Below are positions 9,244 through 19,188 of a stretch of 64,000 bases of DNA, piece by piece. The number at the start of each line of letters is the position of its first letter. Position 1 is the first letter of the stretch. This stretch comes from G963662905 sp963662905. GTDB lineage: Bacteria; Bacteroidota; Bacteroidia; Bacteroidales; WRLA01. A program made the position numbers and the translations under genes. The notes below the pieces were generated by a model. That model ran no database searches. It was given only the letters and a program-made list of their open reading frames with translations, and had not been told where the DNA came from. Location of the stretch: positions 2,046,001 to 2,110,000 of the forward strand of contig CAXXFD010000003.1 of the NCBI GenBank assembly GCA_963662905.2, read 5' to 3'.

Positions 9244-9434
9244 ATTAAAATGCTGCTGATTACTAATGATAAATGATTTTGTTTGTTCCTTGCATAATCG
9301 AAGGAACCCCATAATCTGTAATTGCGGGCAAAAATACAGAAAATACTGTGGATGAAAAGTATTGTTGCAATAAAACTCAAAAGGTTTTGCTCAACAAAAG
9401 TTAGTTTTTATCGTTAAGCTTTCAAAATAATATT

Positions 9435-10223
9435 ATGCGACTTTTCTATCGTGAATTTGGGGACAAGCAAAAAACTCCTTTAATTATTTTGCACGGATTG
9501 TTTGGGATTTCGGACAATTGGGTAAGTTTCGGACGTAAAATGTCTGAAAATTATCATGTGCTTATCCCCGACCAGCGAAATCACGGCCAATCGCAGCATT
9601 GCCCGCTTTTTGATTATCCATCGCTCACCGAAGATTTGTACGAATTCATTAATGAGCACAACCTGGACGATCCCATTATTTTAGGCCACTCGATGGGCGG
9701 AAAGGTAGCGATGAATTTTGCGCTCAACTATCCGCAGCTCAGCAAAGCATTGATTGTTGCTGACATGAGCCTGCGTGCCTACCAGGCCAACAGGCACCAC
9801 CAAACCTTTATCAAGGCAATGCGTTCGGTTGATTTCAGTAAAATCCAATACCGCAGCGAAATTGAAGATATTTTAAGCGAAACCATAAGCTCAGTGCGCA
9901 TCAGGCAGTTTTTGTTAAAAAACATTTATCGGGATGAACAGAAAAAACTAGGTTGGCGCATTAATCTGGATAGCATTGAGGCAAACCTGCCAAAAATTTT
10001 CGAGGCAATAGAAAAACAAGGAACCCCATACAGCAATCCGGCCCTATTTATACGCGGAGCACAATCGGATTACGTACCGGAGGAAGATTTCCCGTTAATC
10101 CGGAGCAGTTTTATAAACGCGCAAATAAAAACCATTGAAAATGCCGGTCATTGGCTGCATGCCGAACAGGCGGAAGAATTTTTAGGGATCTGCCGTGATT
10201 TCCTGAATTCGATATCCTCGTAG
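9435..10223 (+). CDS. Alpha/beta-fold hydrolase (YbfF-like esterase)
   Basis: A 262-residue cytoplasmic alpha/beta hydrolase. 'IILHGLFGISDNW' near residue 17 gives the oxyanion-hole HG motif, 'PDQRNHGQS' follows near 45, the nucleophile elbow is 'ILGHSMGGKVAM' (Ser near residue 84), and the acid and histidine are in 'RGAQSDYVPEEDF' (near 208) and 'ENAGHWLHAEQ' (near 237). The order and the short cap domain are those of YbfF/abhydrolase-11 type esterases acting on acyl-CoA or short esters. No signal peptide. It stands alone, divergent from the DUF4340 operon, about 70 bp before the convergent outer-membrane protein gene. Substrate unknown. Confidence 0.88.
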   Translation: MRLFYREFGDKQKTPLIILHGLFGISDNWVSFGRKMSENYHVLIPDQRNHGQSQHCPLFDYPSLTEDLYEFINEHNLDDPIILGHSMGGKVAMNFALNYPQLSKALIVADMSLRAYQANRHHQTFIKAMRSVDFSKIQYRSEIEDILSETISSVRIRQFLLKNIYRDEQKKLGWRINLDSIEANLPKIFEAIEKQGTPYSNPALFIRGAQSDYVPEEDFPLIRSSFINAQIKTIENAGHWLHAEQAEEFLGICRDFLNSISS

Positions 10224-10291
10224 GATGGGTCATTAAAAAGCCCACATACCAAATCTAATTGGAATTACTTTCTGGCGGGAGCTGAGCTTGC

Positions 10292-11137
10292 TTAACGTCG
10301 CCTTGGGGCTTCATAACTGGCCCTTCTCTTCTTCTTTTTCTTAAGCGGGTTGATATTATATTTCAAACCGAAAGCCGTATAAAGATAGTAATCGTTTTCT
10401 TTATAGCCCACCCTGCGGTCGAGTTCATCGGTACCGATTTTATTCCAAAACGATTCAAAAGTTACATCAAAATTGCCGTAAAGGGTTTTATTGAGGCCCA
10501 ATCCAAAAACGAATGTGGATTCTTTTATTTTTTCGTTTGACATATAAATAACATCACCGGATTCGAGGTTATAGAGCTTGGAAGAAATGATTGAATTGCC
10601 CAGACCTATAATGCCATAGACATAAATATCCACGTATTCAGGTACCGGATTTGGATAACTCAAAAGCGCCACAATATCGAATGTAAGGTTGAGGGCATAC
10701 ATAAAAGTCTTGCCTTCAAGGCGTCGGTTAATCCCCGGCTTTTCAGCTTTAAAATTTGCATTTACGATACGAGCCTGAACCCCTAACCAAGGCAGGAATT
10801 TATTGTTTAAACTAATTCCGTTGGAAAAACGGCTTTCGAGCTTCACTTTATTGATTGCGTCAAAATCATAGATACTCACATCACCGAAATAGGACGAAAA
10901 ACCTCCACTGGCTGTAATAGACCAATTATTGCGCAATGCTATTTTCCACCAAACATCTTTATTGGACCGTAAGCTTTGTTCTTTCTTTTTCTTGGGAGTT
11001 TCGCCGGTCGGCAGATCTTTATCATCGCCAGACATAAGTATTGCAGACGCCTCAACACGGCCTGGAAGTATCATTACTATTGCAAACGCAAAAATACAGG
11101 CTAGTATAAAGTTATGTTTTCTTCGTGTCAAAATCAA
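10292..11137 (-). CDS. Outer-membrane beta-barrel protein, conserved hypothetical
   Basis: A 281-residue protein with an N-terminal signal region (hydrophobic residues about 10-27, 'FILACIFAFAIVMILPG'). The mature part alternates hydrophobic and polar residues in strands, begins with 'WSITASGGFSSYFGDVSIYD' (about residues 73-92) and ends '...LYTAFGLKYNINP' near residue 265, a pattern of small porin-like barrels. The very basic tail (KKKKKRRASYEAPRRR) after the last strand is unusual and would lie in the periplasm. Single gene, convergent with the hydrolase; 292 bp of A+T-rich sequence separates it from gdhA. Two TATTTTTG -7-like boxes on its strand (11194-11201 and 11212-11219) could drive it. 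Function not recognised. Confidence 0.75.
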   Translation of the reverse strand: MILTRRKHNFILACIFAFAIVMILPGRVEASAILMSGDDKDLPTGETPKKKKEQSLRSNKDVWWKIALRNNWSITASGGFSSYFGDVSIYDFDAINKVKLESRFSNGISLNNKFLPWLGVQARIVNANFKAEKPGINRRLEGKTFMYALNLTFDIVALLSYPNPVPEYVDIYVYGIIGLGNSIISSKLYNLESGDVIYMSNEKIKESTFVFGLGLNKTLYGNFDVTFESFWNKIGTDELDRRVGYKENDYYLYTAFGLKYNINPLKKKKKRRASYEAPRRR

Positions 11138-11370
11138 GGCGCTACTTTTTAAAAAAAATTAAAATCCTAATTAACGAACAACTTTTATACAGTCAAAAAT
11201 ATTAATTGTTTCAAAAATACCATAAAATTAACAAGCAAAATGCTGTAATCGATGATACAACACTTACTTATCAGCAAAAGTATAAAATTATTGGACAATT
11301 AAAAGTACTGTAAGTTGTACCGCAAAAAAAAATGATGTTGTCAGCAAACGACTTATAAAAACAAAACTAT

Positions 11371-11409
11371 AAAAAAAAAGGACAAAAAGCAAAAGCTTCA
11401 TGTCCTTTT
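11371..11409 (-). terminator. Intrinsic terminator of gdhA
   Basis: Read on the minus strand, AAAAGGACA (11409-11401) pairs with TGTCCTTTT (11384 downward) across a 16-base spacer and is followed by a run of T. It begins about 20 bases after the gdhA stop codon. Confidence 0.7.
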
Positions 11410-11429
11410 CAGGTTTTTTGATAGTAATA

Positions 11430-12764
11430 TTAGATCACGCCCTGATCAATCATCGCATCGGCTACTTTAATGAATCCGGCAATGTTTGCACCTTTCATAT
11501 AATTCACGTATCCGTCTTCTTCAAGGCCATATTTACGGCATTGTTCGTGGATATTGATCATAATGTGGTGCAGTTTTTCATCAACTTCTTCGCGAGTCCA
11601 GTTGAGTTTCATAGAGTTCTGGGTCATTTCCAGACCAGATGTAGCTACACCGCCGGCATTAGCAGCTTTTCCAGGGCCGTAGAGTACTTTATTTTCGAGG
11701 AATACTTCGATAGCTTCGGGAGTACAAGGCATATTAGCGCCTTCACAAACGATTTTGCAACCATTTGCAACGAGTTTTTTGGCGTCTTCTTCGTGCAGTT
11801 CGTTTTGGATTGCGCAAGGCAGTGCGATATCACACTTAACTTCCCATGGCCTTTTGCCTTCGAAGAATTCAACACCGTATTTGTCAGCGTAAGGTTTAAC
11901 AACGTCATTGTTTGATGCACGCAGTTCAAGCATAAAGTCAATTTTCTCACCGCTGATACCATCAGGATCATATACATATCCGTCGGGACCTGAGATAGTA
12001 ACAACTTTTGCACCCAGCTCAGTAGCTTTTGAAACAGCACCCCAAGCAACATTACCAAAACCTGAAACAGCAACCACTTTACCTTGGAAAGAGTCGTTCA
12101 GGGTTTTCAGGATTTCGTTGGCGAAGTAAACGTTACCAAATCCTGTAGCTTCAGGACGGATAAGGGAACCACCCCAGTTGAGACCTTTACCTGTAAGAAC
12201 ACCTGTGTTTTCGCGGGCAAGTTTCTTGTACATACCATAGAGGTATCCAATTTCGCGGCCACCTACACCAATATCACCGGCAGGAACGTCAGTTTCAGGA
12301 CCAATAAATTTGTAGAGCTCAGTCATGAAAGCGTGGCAGAAACGCATGATTTCCATATCTGATTTTCCTTTTGGATCGAAATCAGAACCACCTTTACCAC
12401 CGCCCATTGGAAGTGTTGTAAGCGCATTCTTGAAAATCTGCTCGAATCCGAGGAATTTCAGCCCACTCAGTGTTACGCTTGGGTGGAAACGCAGACCGCC
12501 TTTGTAAGGGCCAATAGCGTTGTTGAACTGAACCCTGTAACCACGGTTCACCTGAATTTCGCCACTATCATCAACCCATGCAATGCGGAATTGAAGAATG
12601 CGATCCGGCTCAACGATACGCTCAATTATTTTATGTGCATCATATTGAGGATTTTCGTTCACAAATTCCTCAATGGTTTCTAAAACCTCTTTTACAGCTT
12701 GCAGAAATTCTGACTGACCTGCATGACGCTTTTCCAGGTCATTCATTATTTGTTCTACGTTCAT
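11430..12764 (-). CDS. gdhA: NADP-type glutamate dehydrogenase
   Basis: A 444-residue hexameric-type glutamate dehydrogenase that aminates 2-oxoglutarate with ammonium and reduced pyridine nucleotide. The substrate domain shows 'GPYKGGLRFHPSV' near residue 86, the catalytic lysine motif 'LPMGGGKGGSDFDPKGKSD' near 118, and 'PAGDIGVGGREIGYL' near 161. The nucleotide domain shows 'VAVSGFGNVAWGA' near 230. Length of about 445 is that of the bacterial NADP-dependent small GDH class, but cofactor choice is inferred. The gene stands alone with a terminator after it and two dyads upstream. Its product shares 2-oxoglutarate with the sucAB enzyme encoded 2 kb away. Confidence 0.95.
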   Translation of the reverse strand: MNVEQIMNDLEKRHAGQSEFLQAVKEVLETIEEFVNENPQYDAHKIIERIVEPDRILQFRIAWVDDSGEIQVNRGYRVQFNNAIGPYKGGLRFHPSVTLSGLKFLGFEQIFKNALTTLPMGGGKGGSDFDPKGKSDMEIMRFCHAFMTELYKFIGPETDVPAGDIGVGGREIGYLYGMYKKLARENTGVLTGKGLNWGGSLIRPEATGFGNVYFANEILKTLNDSFQGKVVAVSGFGNVAWGAVSKATELGAKVVTISGPDGYVYDPDGISGEKIDFMLELRASNNDVVKPYADKYGVEFFEGKRPWEVKCDIALPCAIQNELHEEDAKKLVANGCKIVCEGANMPCTPEAIEVFLENKVLYGPGKAANAGGVATSGLEMTQNSMKLNWTREEVDEKLHHIMINIHEQCRKYGLEEDGYVNYMKGANIAGFIKVADAMIDQGVI

Positions 12765-12803
12765 TTTTAAACTTTTTAAGTGGTTAAACCCTATTATATT
12801 TGG

Positions 12804-12840
12804 TGTTCTGTTAATTTTAGAACAATGTTAAATTTTTAAC
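12804..12840 (-). promoter_or_regulatory. Dyad elements upstream of gdhA
   Basis: Two palindromes lie 40-76 bp before the gdhA start: TGTTCT-N9-AGAACA at 12804-12824 and GTTAAATTTTTAAC at 12827-12840. Both are perfect in their arms and could bind a regulator. I cannot name the protein, and A+T-rich DNA produces such dyads by chance. Confidence 0.35.
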
Positions 12841-13005
12841 AAGGCAAATTTAATTGCAAAATTTTCATATTTCCAAGAAAAATCTCATTTTTCTTCCTTG
12901 ATTTAGAACCATTTAAAAGAAGAATGAAATTTGGCCTCACCATATTACCCCCTTTTCAAATAATCTTTCCACCCTCTTTGAATTAATATTCAATTAAGCT
13001 TTTGA

Positions 13006-14232
13006 TCATTCGTAGCGTATAGCCTTAAGGGGTGTTATCCGGCTCACTACCATACTCGGCAACAACAGCATAAAAATGCATAAAATTACAACCCCAAAAT
13101 TTAAAATGCCTATATCGCCTAAGCTGATAGAAACCGGCACGTGATCCACATAATAGGAATCCTGAGGCAATGCAAATAAACGAAATTTATATTGAAGTGC
13201 TGCCAGTCCCAGTCCAATTATATTTCCCCATAACAGTCCACGGCCAACAATAAAAACGGCATGGTATAAAAACACTTTCCTGATGCTGACATCGGCGGCA
13301 CCCAATGCTTTCAATAAGCCTATATGGGCAGTTTTTTCAAGGATAATGATCAAAAGCGTGGAAATCATGCTGATTCCTGCCACCAAAACCATGATAATCA
13401 ATATGATAATCACATTCATATCCTGCAATGCCAGCCAATCAAATATTTGCGGGTACATCTGCCGGATGGTTCGAGTATTCAATTCAAAATCAATATGATC
13501 ATAAATCAAAGCATCCATTTCGCCCAAACGGTCAAAATCATCGATCAGCACTTCAAAACCTTCTGCCTGATCCGCTGTCCAGTTGTTCAGCTTGCGGATA
13601 TGGCCAATATCGCCGAAAATCATCATCTGGTCAAATTCCAGCAAACCGGTTTCGTAAATCCCGACCACTTCAAATTTCCTGCCCCTTGGACTGGCCGATT
13701 CATTCGTCAGAAAATACATCCGCAGGTCATCGCCCAATTTAATCCCCAGCCTGCGCGAAAGCTCCTTTGAAATCAAAACTTCATTGGATCGAGCGCTGTC
13801 GCTCAACCTCAAAGGGCGCCCTTCGGATATCTTGTTTTCAAAAAATCCCCAGTCAAAATCCGTTCCCACTCCCTTAAGGATAACGCCCTGGATGTCATCA
13901 TCTGTTTTGATAATTCCCGCTTTGGTGGCATAAACCTGAATATGGCGGATACCATCGACACTATCGAGGGAGGGATAAAAAGGCTGCTTTGTGCTTACCG
14001 GAGTGGTTTCCAGGCCACTGCCCGAATCAAAATGATAAATCTGGATATGCGAACCAAAACCAATTACTTTTTCCCTGATTTCCTTTTGAAAGCCGTTCAA
14101 AATAGCCACGGCCAGAATCATTATCGTCAAACCGAGGGCAACACTGATTGTAGCCAGCCGGATAATAGGGTTACTGAACCTGCCCCCGGAGGCCTTCATG
14201 AAACGAAGCGCTATGAAATATTCAAATTTCAA
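13006..14232 (-). CDS. LolC/LolE-like ABC transporter permease (FtsX family)
   Basis: A 408-residue inner-membrane protein of the MacB/FtsX permease type. An N-terminal membrane helix lies at about residues 22-47 ('VALGLTIMILAVAILNGFQ'), then a large periplasmic domain (about 50-265), then three C-terminal helices around 275-305, 320-350 and 370-400. 'MKFEYFIALRFMKASGGR' at the N-terminus and 'SMVVSRITPLKAIRYE' at the C-terminus are the hallmarks of LolC/E-like permeases, which with an ATPase (LolD) extract lipoproteins for the outer membrane. No ATPase gene is adjacent, which is common in Bacteroidota. Lipoprotein export is inferred from the family. Confidence 0.85.
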   Translation of the reverse strand: MKFEYFIALRFMKASGGRFSNPIIRLATISVALGLTIMILAVAILNGFQKEIREKVIGFGSHIQIYHFDSGSGLETTPVSTKQPFYPSLDSVDGIRHIQVYATKAGIIKTDDDIQGVILKGVGTDFDWGFFENKISEGRPLRLSDSARSNEVLISKELSRRLGIKLGDDLRMYFLTNESASPRGRKFEVVGIYETGLLEFDQMMIFGDIGHIRKLNNWTADQAEGFEVLIDDFDRLGEMDALIYDHIDFELNTRTIRQMYPQIFDWLALQDMNVIIILIIMVLVAGISMISTLLIIILEKTAHIGLLKALGAADVSIRKVFLYHAVFIVGRGLLWGNIIGLGLAALQYKFRLFALPQDSYYVDHVPVSISLGDIGILNFGVVILCIFMLLLPSMVVSRITPLKAIRYE

Positions 14233-14338
14233 GATTTACTACTTTGCTTAGCGGGATTTTCTTAATTTTAAAGTCTGAAACCTACGGCAAAGGTATGAAA
14301 AAGCATCAGGCTGCCTCTGCCACAAATAAAAAACTACG

Positions 14339-14833
14339 ATGGATATTCTTTTTATTGTACTGGGCATCATATTATTAATACTCGGAATTGCCGGTGCCAT
14401 TGCCCCTGTTTTGCCCGGCCCTGCATTGGCTTATGCTTCCCTTTGGATGCTCCAGTTCAGTTCTTATAAGCCTTTTTCGGATAAATGGCTGGGCATTTGG
14501 GCCGTAGTGATGGTTTTGATCACTATTGCCGATTATGTGATACCGGCCTACGGTACAAAAAAACTGGGTGGCACCAAATACGGCACTTACGGCAGCATAG
14601 TCGGGTTAATTCTTGGACTGATAATTTCCACACCAACAATTCTGCTTATCCCTGCCGGCATTTTGTTGGGCCCGTTTATTGGCGCTTTTGTAGGTGAACT
14701 CCTCGGAGGGGCCAAAACCGATTTTGCCCTGAAATCAGGTCTGGGCGCATTTCTGGGATTTATTGCCGGAACATTTATGAAACTCGTTTTTGCCCTAACT
14801 ATGTGTGGTGTTTTTATTTCCGGATTTTTTTAA
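14339..14833 (+). CDS. DUF456 family membrane protein
   Basis: A 164-residue very hydrophobic protein with four or five membrane segments and glycine-rich loops ('AGAIAPVLPGPALAYASLW' near residue 18; 'PAGILLGPFIGAFVGELLGG' near residue 104). The Gly/Pro-rich pattern with 'VLPGPALAY' and 'GPFIGAFVGEL' identifies DUF456, whose role is not known. The second half has a glycine-zipper-like repeat. It precedes sucA by about 100 bp on the same strand; the space contains a small G+C-rich hairpin without a T-run (about 14861-14884), so cotranscription is possible. Confidence 0.8.
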   Translation: MDILFIVLGIILLILGIAGAIAPVLPGPALAYASLWMLQFSSYKPFSDKWLGIWAVVMVLITIADYVIPAYGTKKLGGTKYGTYGSIVGLILGLIISTPTILLIPAGILLGPFIGAFVGELLGGAKTDFALKSGLGAFLGFIAGTFMKLVFALTMCGVFISGFF

Positions 14834-14930
14834 ACCAACAGCCAAAAACCAAAACAAAAGGGCAGCAACAATGTTAGTTGCCCATATAAACCAATAGAAA
14901 AAGCTCAATTAACAATAAAGCCCTGCTGAT

Positions 14931-17747
14931 ATGGATACATTTTCATTTCTGAACAGCTCCGAACCCGAACATCTTGAAGAACTCTATCAACAATATTTAA
15001 AAGATCCGGACAGCCTGGAAAGTGGCTGGAAACATTTTTTTGCCGGTTTTGAATTTGCCGGCAATCAATATCCCGCAAAAGGAAACCAGGTAGTTCCCGG
15101 TGAGTTTAAAGTCATCAACCTCATCAACGGCTACCGGCAAAGAGGCCACCTTTTCACAAAAACCAATCCCGTTCGTACACGAAGAACCTACAGCCCGACA
15201 CTTGAACTGGAAAATTTCGGACTCTCGAAGCAGGATCTGGAAAAGAAATTCCGTGCCGGTCAGGAAATCGGCATCGGAAAGGCAAGCCTGAAAGATATTG
15301 TTGCGCATCTGGAGCAAACCTATTGCCGCTCCGTTGCCGTTGAATACAACTACATCCGTGACACCGAAGCCGTTGAGTGGCTGAAAACCAGAATGGAAAG
15401 CAGCAGGAATACGCCATCCTTCAGCCGGGAACAAAAAAAGAAAATCCTGAAAAAGCTGGCCGAATCCGTTAATTTTGAAAAATTTATACACAAAAAATTC
15501 CCCGGGCAAAAACGCTTTTCCCTCGAAGGTGCAGAGTCTTTGATCCCCGCACTGGATCACGTAATTGAGAACGGTGCCGAACATGGCATCCGCGAATTTG
15601 TCATAGGTATGCCACATCGCGGAAGGCTCAATGTGCTGGCCAATATCATGGGCAAAAGCCCAAGGGAAATTTTCAGTGAGTTTGCCGGAAAAGAGTACGA
15701 GGATGAATTAATTCTAGGCGATGTAAAATACCATTTGGGTTACACATCCATCAAAAAGAGCACAGAAAACAAAGAAGTGGAACTGACTTTATCGCCCAAT
15801 CCTTCCCATCTCGAGGCGGTAAACCCCGTTGTTGAAGGCATGACTCGCGCCCGCATCGATGAGCGCTACAAAGGTCAAAGCCAACAGATTTGCCCCATCC
15901 TGATCCATGGCGACGCTTCCATTGCCGGCCAGGGCGTTGTATATGAAGTATTGCAGATGTCGGGGCTGAAAGGCTATCACACGGGCGGAACCCTGCATTT
16001 GGTCGTAAATAACCAGATTGGTTTTACAACCAATTACTTAGACGGGCGCACATCCACTTATTGCACTGATGTAGCCAAAACCATTCAATCGCCGATTTTC
16101 CATATCAATGGCGATGACGTGGAAGCTGTGGTTTATGCCGTCAACCTGGCCATGGAATACCGCGAAAAATTTCAAAAAGATGTTTTTATCGACCTCTTGT
16201 GCTATCGCAAATACGGCCATAACGAAAGCGACGAGCCCCGTTTTACCCAACCCATTTTATACAAAACCATTGAACGGCATCCCAATCCCAAAGAAATCTA
16301 TCAAAAAGCACTGATCGAAGCCGGAGAGCTGAAAACAGAAGAAGCCAACGAAATTGACCGGGACATTAACTCAGGACTGGAGAAATTACTGGGCGAATCC
16401 AGGGAAATTGAACGCACACAACTGACCAACTTCCTGGGCGAAAACTGGTCGCATCTCAGGCGCGCAAAAAAATCAGACTTTGATGTTTCGCCCGAAACGG
16501 CTGTTGAGGAAGAAATACTGCGGGCTTTAGGCGAAAAGATCACCCATATACCGGATAATTTCAAAGCTTTCCGAAAAATCAACAAGCTTTTCAACGACCG
16601 GAAAAAAATGATGGAAGGCAAGGGCAAGCTCGACTGGGCCATGGGCGAGTTACTGGCATATGCCAGCCTGCTTGATGAAGGCAGGAATGTGCGTCTCAGC
16701 GGGCAAGATGTTGAGCGCGGGACTTTCTCTCATCGCCATGCCGTTTTAACCGAAGAAGATTCGGCCAGAACCTATATTCCTTTGAAGGAATTTAAAAACG
16801 CCCGTTTCGATATTTTTAATTCGCCCCTTTCCGAATACGGCGTTTTAGGCTTCGATTATGGCTATGCCATGGCCAGTCCGGATGCCCTCACTATTTGGGA
16901 AGCACAGTTTGGCGATTTTAACAATGGCGCACAAATTATCATTGACCAGTTTATCAGCTCTGCCGAAGACAAATGGAATGTAATGAACGGTTTGGTGATG
17001 TTATTGCCCCACGGTTTTGAAGGCCAGGGGCCGGAACATTCATCGGCCCGCATGGAACGCTTCCTCACGCTTTGTGCAGAGAACAACATCCAGCTGGCAA
17101 ACCCAACAAACCCGGCCAGCTTCTTCCATTTGCTCAGGCGGCAACTGCACCGTCCTTTCAGGAAACCGCTTATTGTTTTTACACCCAAGAGCCTGCTGCG
17201 GCATCCGGCTGCGGTAAGTGAATTCAAAGATTTCACCACCGGAGGCTTCCGCGAATATATTACCGATAAGGAAATCAAGCCCGAAGAAACACATACCTAT
17301 ATAATGTGTAGCGGAAAAATCTATTATGAACTGGAAGAAGAGCGCCGCAAACTCGGACGAAAGGATGTCAGCATCAACAGGCTGGAACAGATTTATCCTT
17401 TGCCTTACAAGCAAATTGCGGATCACCTGAAGTCCTTCCCAAATATCAAAAAATTATTATGGGTTCAGGAAGAGCCCGCCAATATGGGCGCCTGGCCGTT
17501 TATCCATCAGCAATTCCGCGATTTGGATGCACTGAAAGATTTCGAGCCACGTATTATTAGCCGTCCCGAAAGCGGCAGCCCGGCAACAGGCAGCAGCCAG
17601 TTCCATTTTGTGCAGCAACGCAAAATCATTGAAAAATCATTCGGCATGTGCGATTGCCCACGCATTGATCTGGAATGTAAAATGGTGTGTATTGGCAACC
17701 AATGGCGCACTTATGCCAAAGAACTTAATCTGCAACCGAAAAACTAA
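14931..17747 (+). CDS. sucA: 2-oxoglutarate dehydrogenase E1 component
   Basis: A 938-residue thiamine-diphosphate enzyme that decarboxylates 2-oxoglutarate in the TCA cycle and passes the succinyl group to the lipoyl domain of E2. The N-terminal E1o-specific domain opens with 'LEELYQQYLKDPDSLESGWK'. The active-site region includes 'FVIGMPHRGRLNVLANIMG' near residue 223, 'SPNPSHLEAVNPVVEG' near 288, 'GDASIAGQGVVYEVLQMS' near 327 and 'VNNQIGFTT' near 360. The transketolase-like pyrimidine domain contains 'QGPEHSSARMERFL' near 700. Length is normal. sucB follows 11 bp downstream; the lipoamide dehydrogenase gene is 2.3 kb further on the same strand. Confidence 0.97.
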   Translation: MDTFSFLNSSEPEHLEELYQQYLKDPDSLESGWKHFFAGFEFAGNQYPAKGNQVVPGEFKVINLINGYRQRGHLFTKTNPVRTRRTYSPTLELENFGLSKQDLEKKFRAGQEIGIGKASLKDIVAHLEQTYCRSVAVEYNYIRDTEAVEWLKTRMESSRNTPSFSREQKKKILKKLAESVNFEKFIHKKFPGQKRFSLEGAESLIPALDHVIENGAEHGIREFVIGMPHRGRLNVLANIMGKSPREIFSEFAGKEYEDELILGDVKYHLGYTSIKKSTENKEVELTLSPNPSHLEAVNPVVEGMTRARIDERYKGQSQQICPILIHGDASIAGQGVVYEVLQMSGLKGYHTGGTLHLVVNNQIGFTTNYLDGRTSTYCTDVAKTIQSPIFHINGDDVEAVVYAVNLAMEYREKFQKDVFIDLLCYRKYGHNESDEPRFTQPILYKTIERHPNPKEIYQKALIEAGELKTEEANEIDRDINSGLEKLLGESREIERTQLTNFLGENWSHLRRAKKSDFDVSPETAVEEEILRALGEKITHIPDNFKAFRKINKLFNDRKKMMEGKGKLDWAMGELLAYASLLDEGRNVRLSGQDVERGTFSHRHAVLTEEDSARTYIPLKEFKNARFDIFNSPLSEYGVLGFDYGYAMASPDALTIWEAQFGDFNNGAQIIIDQFISSAEDKWNVMNGLVMLLPHGFEGQGPEHSSARMERFLTLCAENNIQLANPTNPASFFHLLRRQLHRPFRKPLIVFTPKSLLRHPAAVSEFKDFTTGGFREYITDKEIKPEETHTYIMCSGKIYYELEEERRKLGRKDVSINRLEQIYPLPYKQIADHLKSFPNIKKLLWVQEEPANMGAWPFIHQQFRDLDALKDFEPRIISRPESGSPATGSSQFHFVQQRKIIEKSFGMCDCPRIDLECKMVCIGNQWRTYAKELNLQPKN

Positions 17748-17758
17748 AGCAAAAAATC

Positions 17759-19039
17759 ATGAATATTGAAGTAAAAGTTCCCAGTCCGGGAGAATCAATC
17801 ACACAGGTACAAATTGCCGCATGGTTGGTTGGCAATGGCGATTTTGTAGAAAAAGACCAGGATATTGTTGAGATTGATTCCGACAAAGCCACATTGAGTA
17901 TCGCAGCAGAAGCTGATGGGAAAATCAGCATACAAACCGAGGAAGGCGAAACAGTGGATGTTGGTGCGGTCATAGCAATAATTGATTCTGAAGCCAGTGG
18001 CAGCAAAGCAGAAAAACCCGCAACAAAAGCTCCTGAAGAAGAGAAACCTGCAAACGAAACAAAAAAAGAACACAAAGCTGCCGGGGCTGCCAAAACCGAA
18101 ACAGGGGACAAAAAGCTGTCGATCGAAGCAGACCTTCACATCAGTCCGCTGGCCCGTCGCTTGATGGCAGAGAAAGACCTGAACCCGGCAGAAATCAGTG
18201 ATTTTTTCAAGCAACTGCGCCTGGGAAAAGAAGATGTCCTTTTTTACGAAAAAGAAGGCAAAAAGATATCTGCCCCTGCAGCAAAAGCACACAACAACTG
18301 GGACGGCAGCAGAAATGCCGAAGCCAAAAAACTCAGCCCCTTGAGGATAAAATTAGCCGAACGCCTTGTAAGCGTGAAAAATGAAACGGCCATGCTGACC
18401 ACTTTCAATGAGGTGAACATGGGACCGGTTATGGCCATCCGCAAAAAATACAAGCAAAAATTCATGGAAACCCATGACGTTTCACTGGGCTTTATGTCAT
18501 TTTTCACCAAAGCAGTAACCGAAGCCCTTGCTTTGTTCCCACAGGTAAATGCACAATTGCATGAGGATGAAATTATTTATCATTCCTATGCAGATATAGG
18601 CATTGCGGTAAGCTCACCCAAAGGTTTGGTTGTGCCGGTTGTGCGCAATGCAGAGATGATGAGCCTGGCTGAGATTGAGGCAACGATCAAGGATTTAGCC
18701 AAAAAAGCCCGGGAGAAACGCATTACTCTGGACGAAATGACCGGAGGAACCTTTACAATAACCAATGGTGGTGTTTTTGGAAGTATGCTCAGTACGCCCA
18801 TAATCAACCCACCGCAAAGCGCCATCCTGGGCATGCATAATATTGTAGAACGTCCGATTGCCGTAAACGGTAAAGTTGAGATTCATCCGGTGATGTACCT
18901 CGCTTTGTCGTATGATCACAGGATAATCGACGGCAGGGAATCCGTTGGTTTTTTAGTTAAGGTAAAAGAGATGCTGGAGCAACCCGAAAAAATGCTATTT
19001 GGAGGGAAAGACCCCGTTGAAGAACTGCTTGGGCTCTGA
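17759..19039 (+). CDS. sucB: Dihydrolipoyllysine-residue succinyltransferase (E2 of 2-oxoglutarate dehydrogenase)
   Basis: A 426-residue E2 protein. Residues 1-75 are one lipoyl domain, with the lipoylated lysine K43 in 'EIDSDKATLSI'. A linker rich in Ala, Lys, Glu and Pro spans about 80-115. The peripheral-subunit-binding domain is at about 125-160 ('ISPLARRLMAEKDLNPAEI'). The acyltransferase core occupies about 190-426 and ends with the catalytic 'LALSYDHRIIDGRESVGFL'. It transfers the succinyl group to CoA and forms the core of the complex. The single lipoyl domain and the sucA gene 11 bp upstream indicate the 2-oxoglutarate rather than the pyruvate complex. A strong terminator follows at 19163. 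Confidence 0.96.
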   Translation: MNIEVKVPSPGESITQVQIAAWLVGNGDFVEKDQDIVEIDSDKATLSIAAEADGKISIQTEEGETVDVGAVIAIIDSEASGSKAEKPATKAPEEEKPANETKKEHKAAGAAKTETGDKKLSIEADLHISPLARRLMAEKDLNPAEISDFFKQLRLGKEDVLFYEKEGKKISAPAAKAHNNWDGSRNAEAKKLSPLRIKLAERLVSVKNETAMLTTFNEVNMGPVMAIRKKYKQKFMETHDVSLGFMSFFTKAVTEALALFPQVNAQLHEDEIIYHSYADIGIAVSSPKGLVVPVVRNAEMMSLAEIEATIKDLAKKAREKRITLDEMTGGTFTITNGGVFGSMLSTPIINPPQSAILGMHNIVERPIAVNGKVEIHPVMYLALSYDHRIIDGRESVGFLVKVKEMLEQPEKMLFGGKDPVEELLGL

Positions 19040-19162
19040 TTTTTGCTTCAGTTATCAACAAAACATGCACATTTACACAAAATAACTTGTGTATTCCAAA
19101 AATGTTTTCTAATTTTGGATTTGCAATCTACAGGTTCACTCTGTTTTTGTTTTCCGGACTTT

Positions 19163-19188
19163 GGCGGCCTCCCCGGCCGCCTTTTTTT
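19163..19188 (+). terminator. Intrinsic terminator after sucB
   Basis: GGCGGCC (19163-19169), loop TCCCC, GGCCGCC (19175-19181), then seven T. It is a textbook G+C-rich hairpin 124 bp after the sucB stop and should end the sucAB transcript. Confidence 0.9.

Noticed and set aside
14861..14884. Terminator between the DUF456 gene and sucA
   Set aside because: GGGCA(G)CAAC/GTTGCCC forms a small bulged hairpin but no T-run follows.
17795..18292. 165-codon minus-strand frame rich in Phe and Cys
   Set aside because: Antisense to the lipoyl and linker regions of sucB; no recognisable domain.
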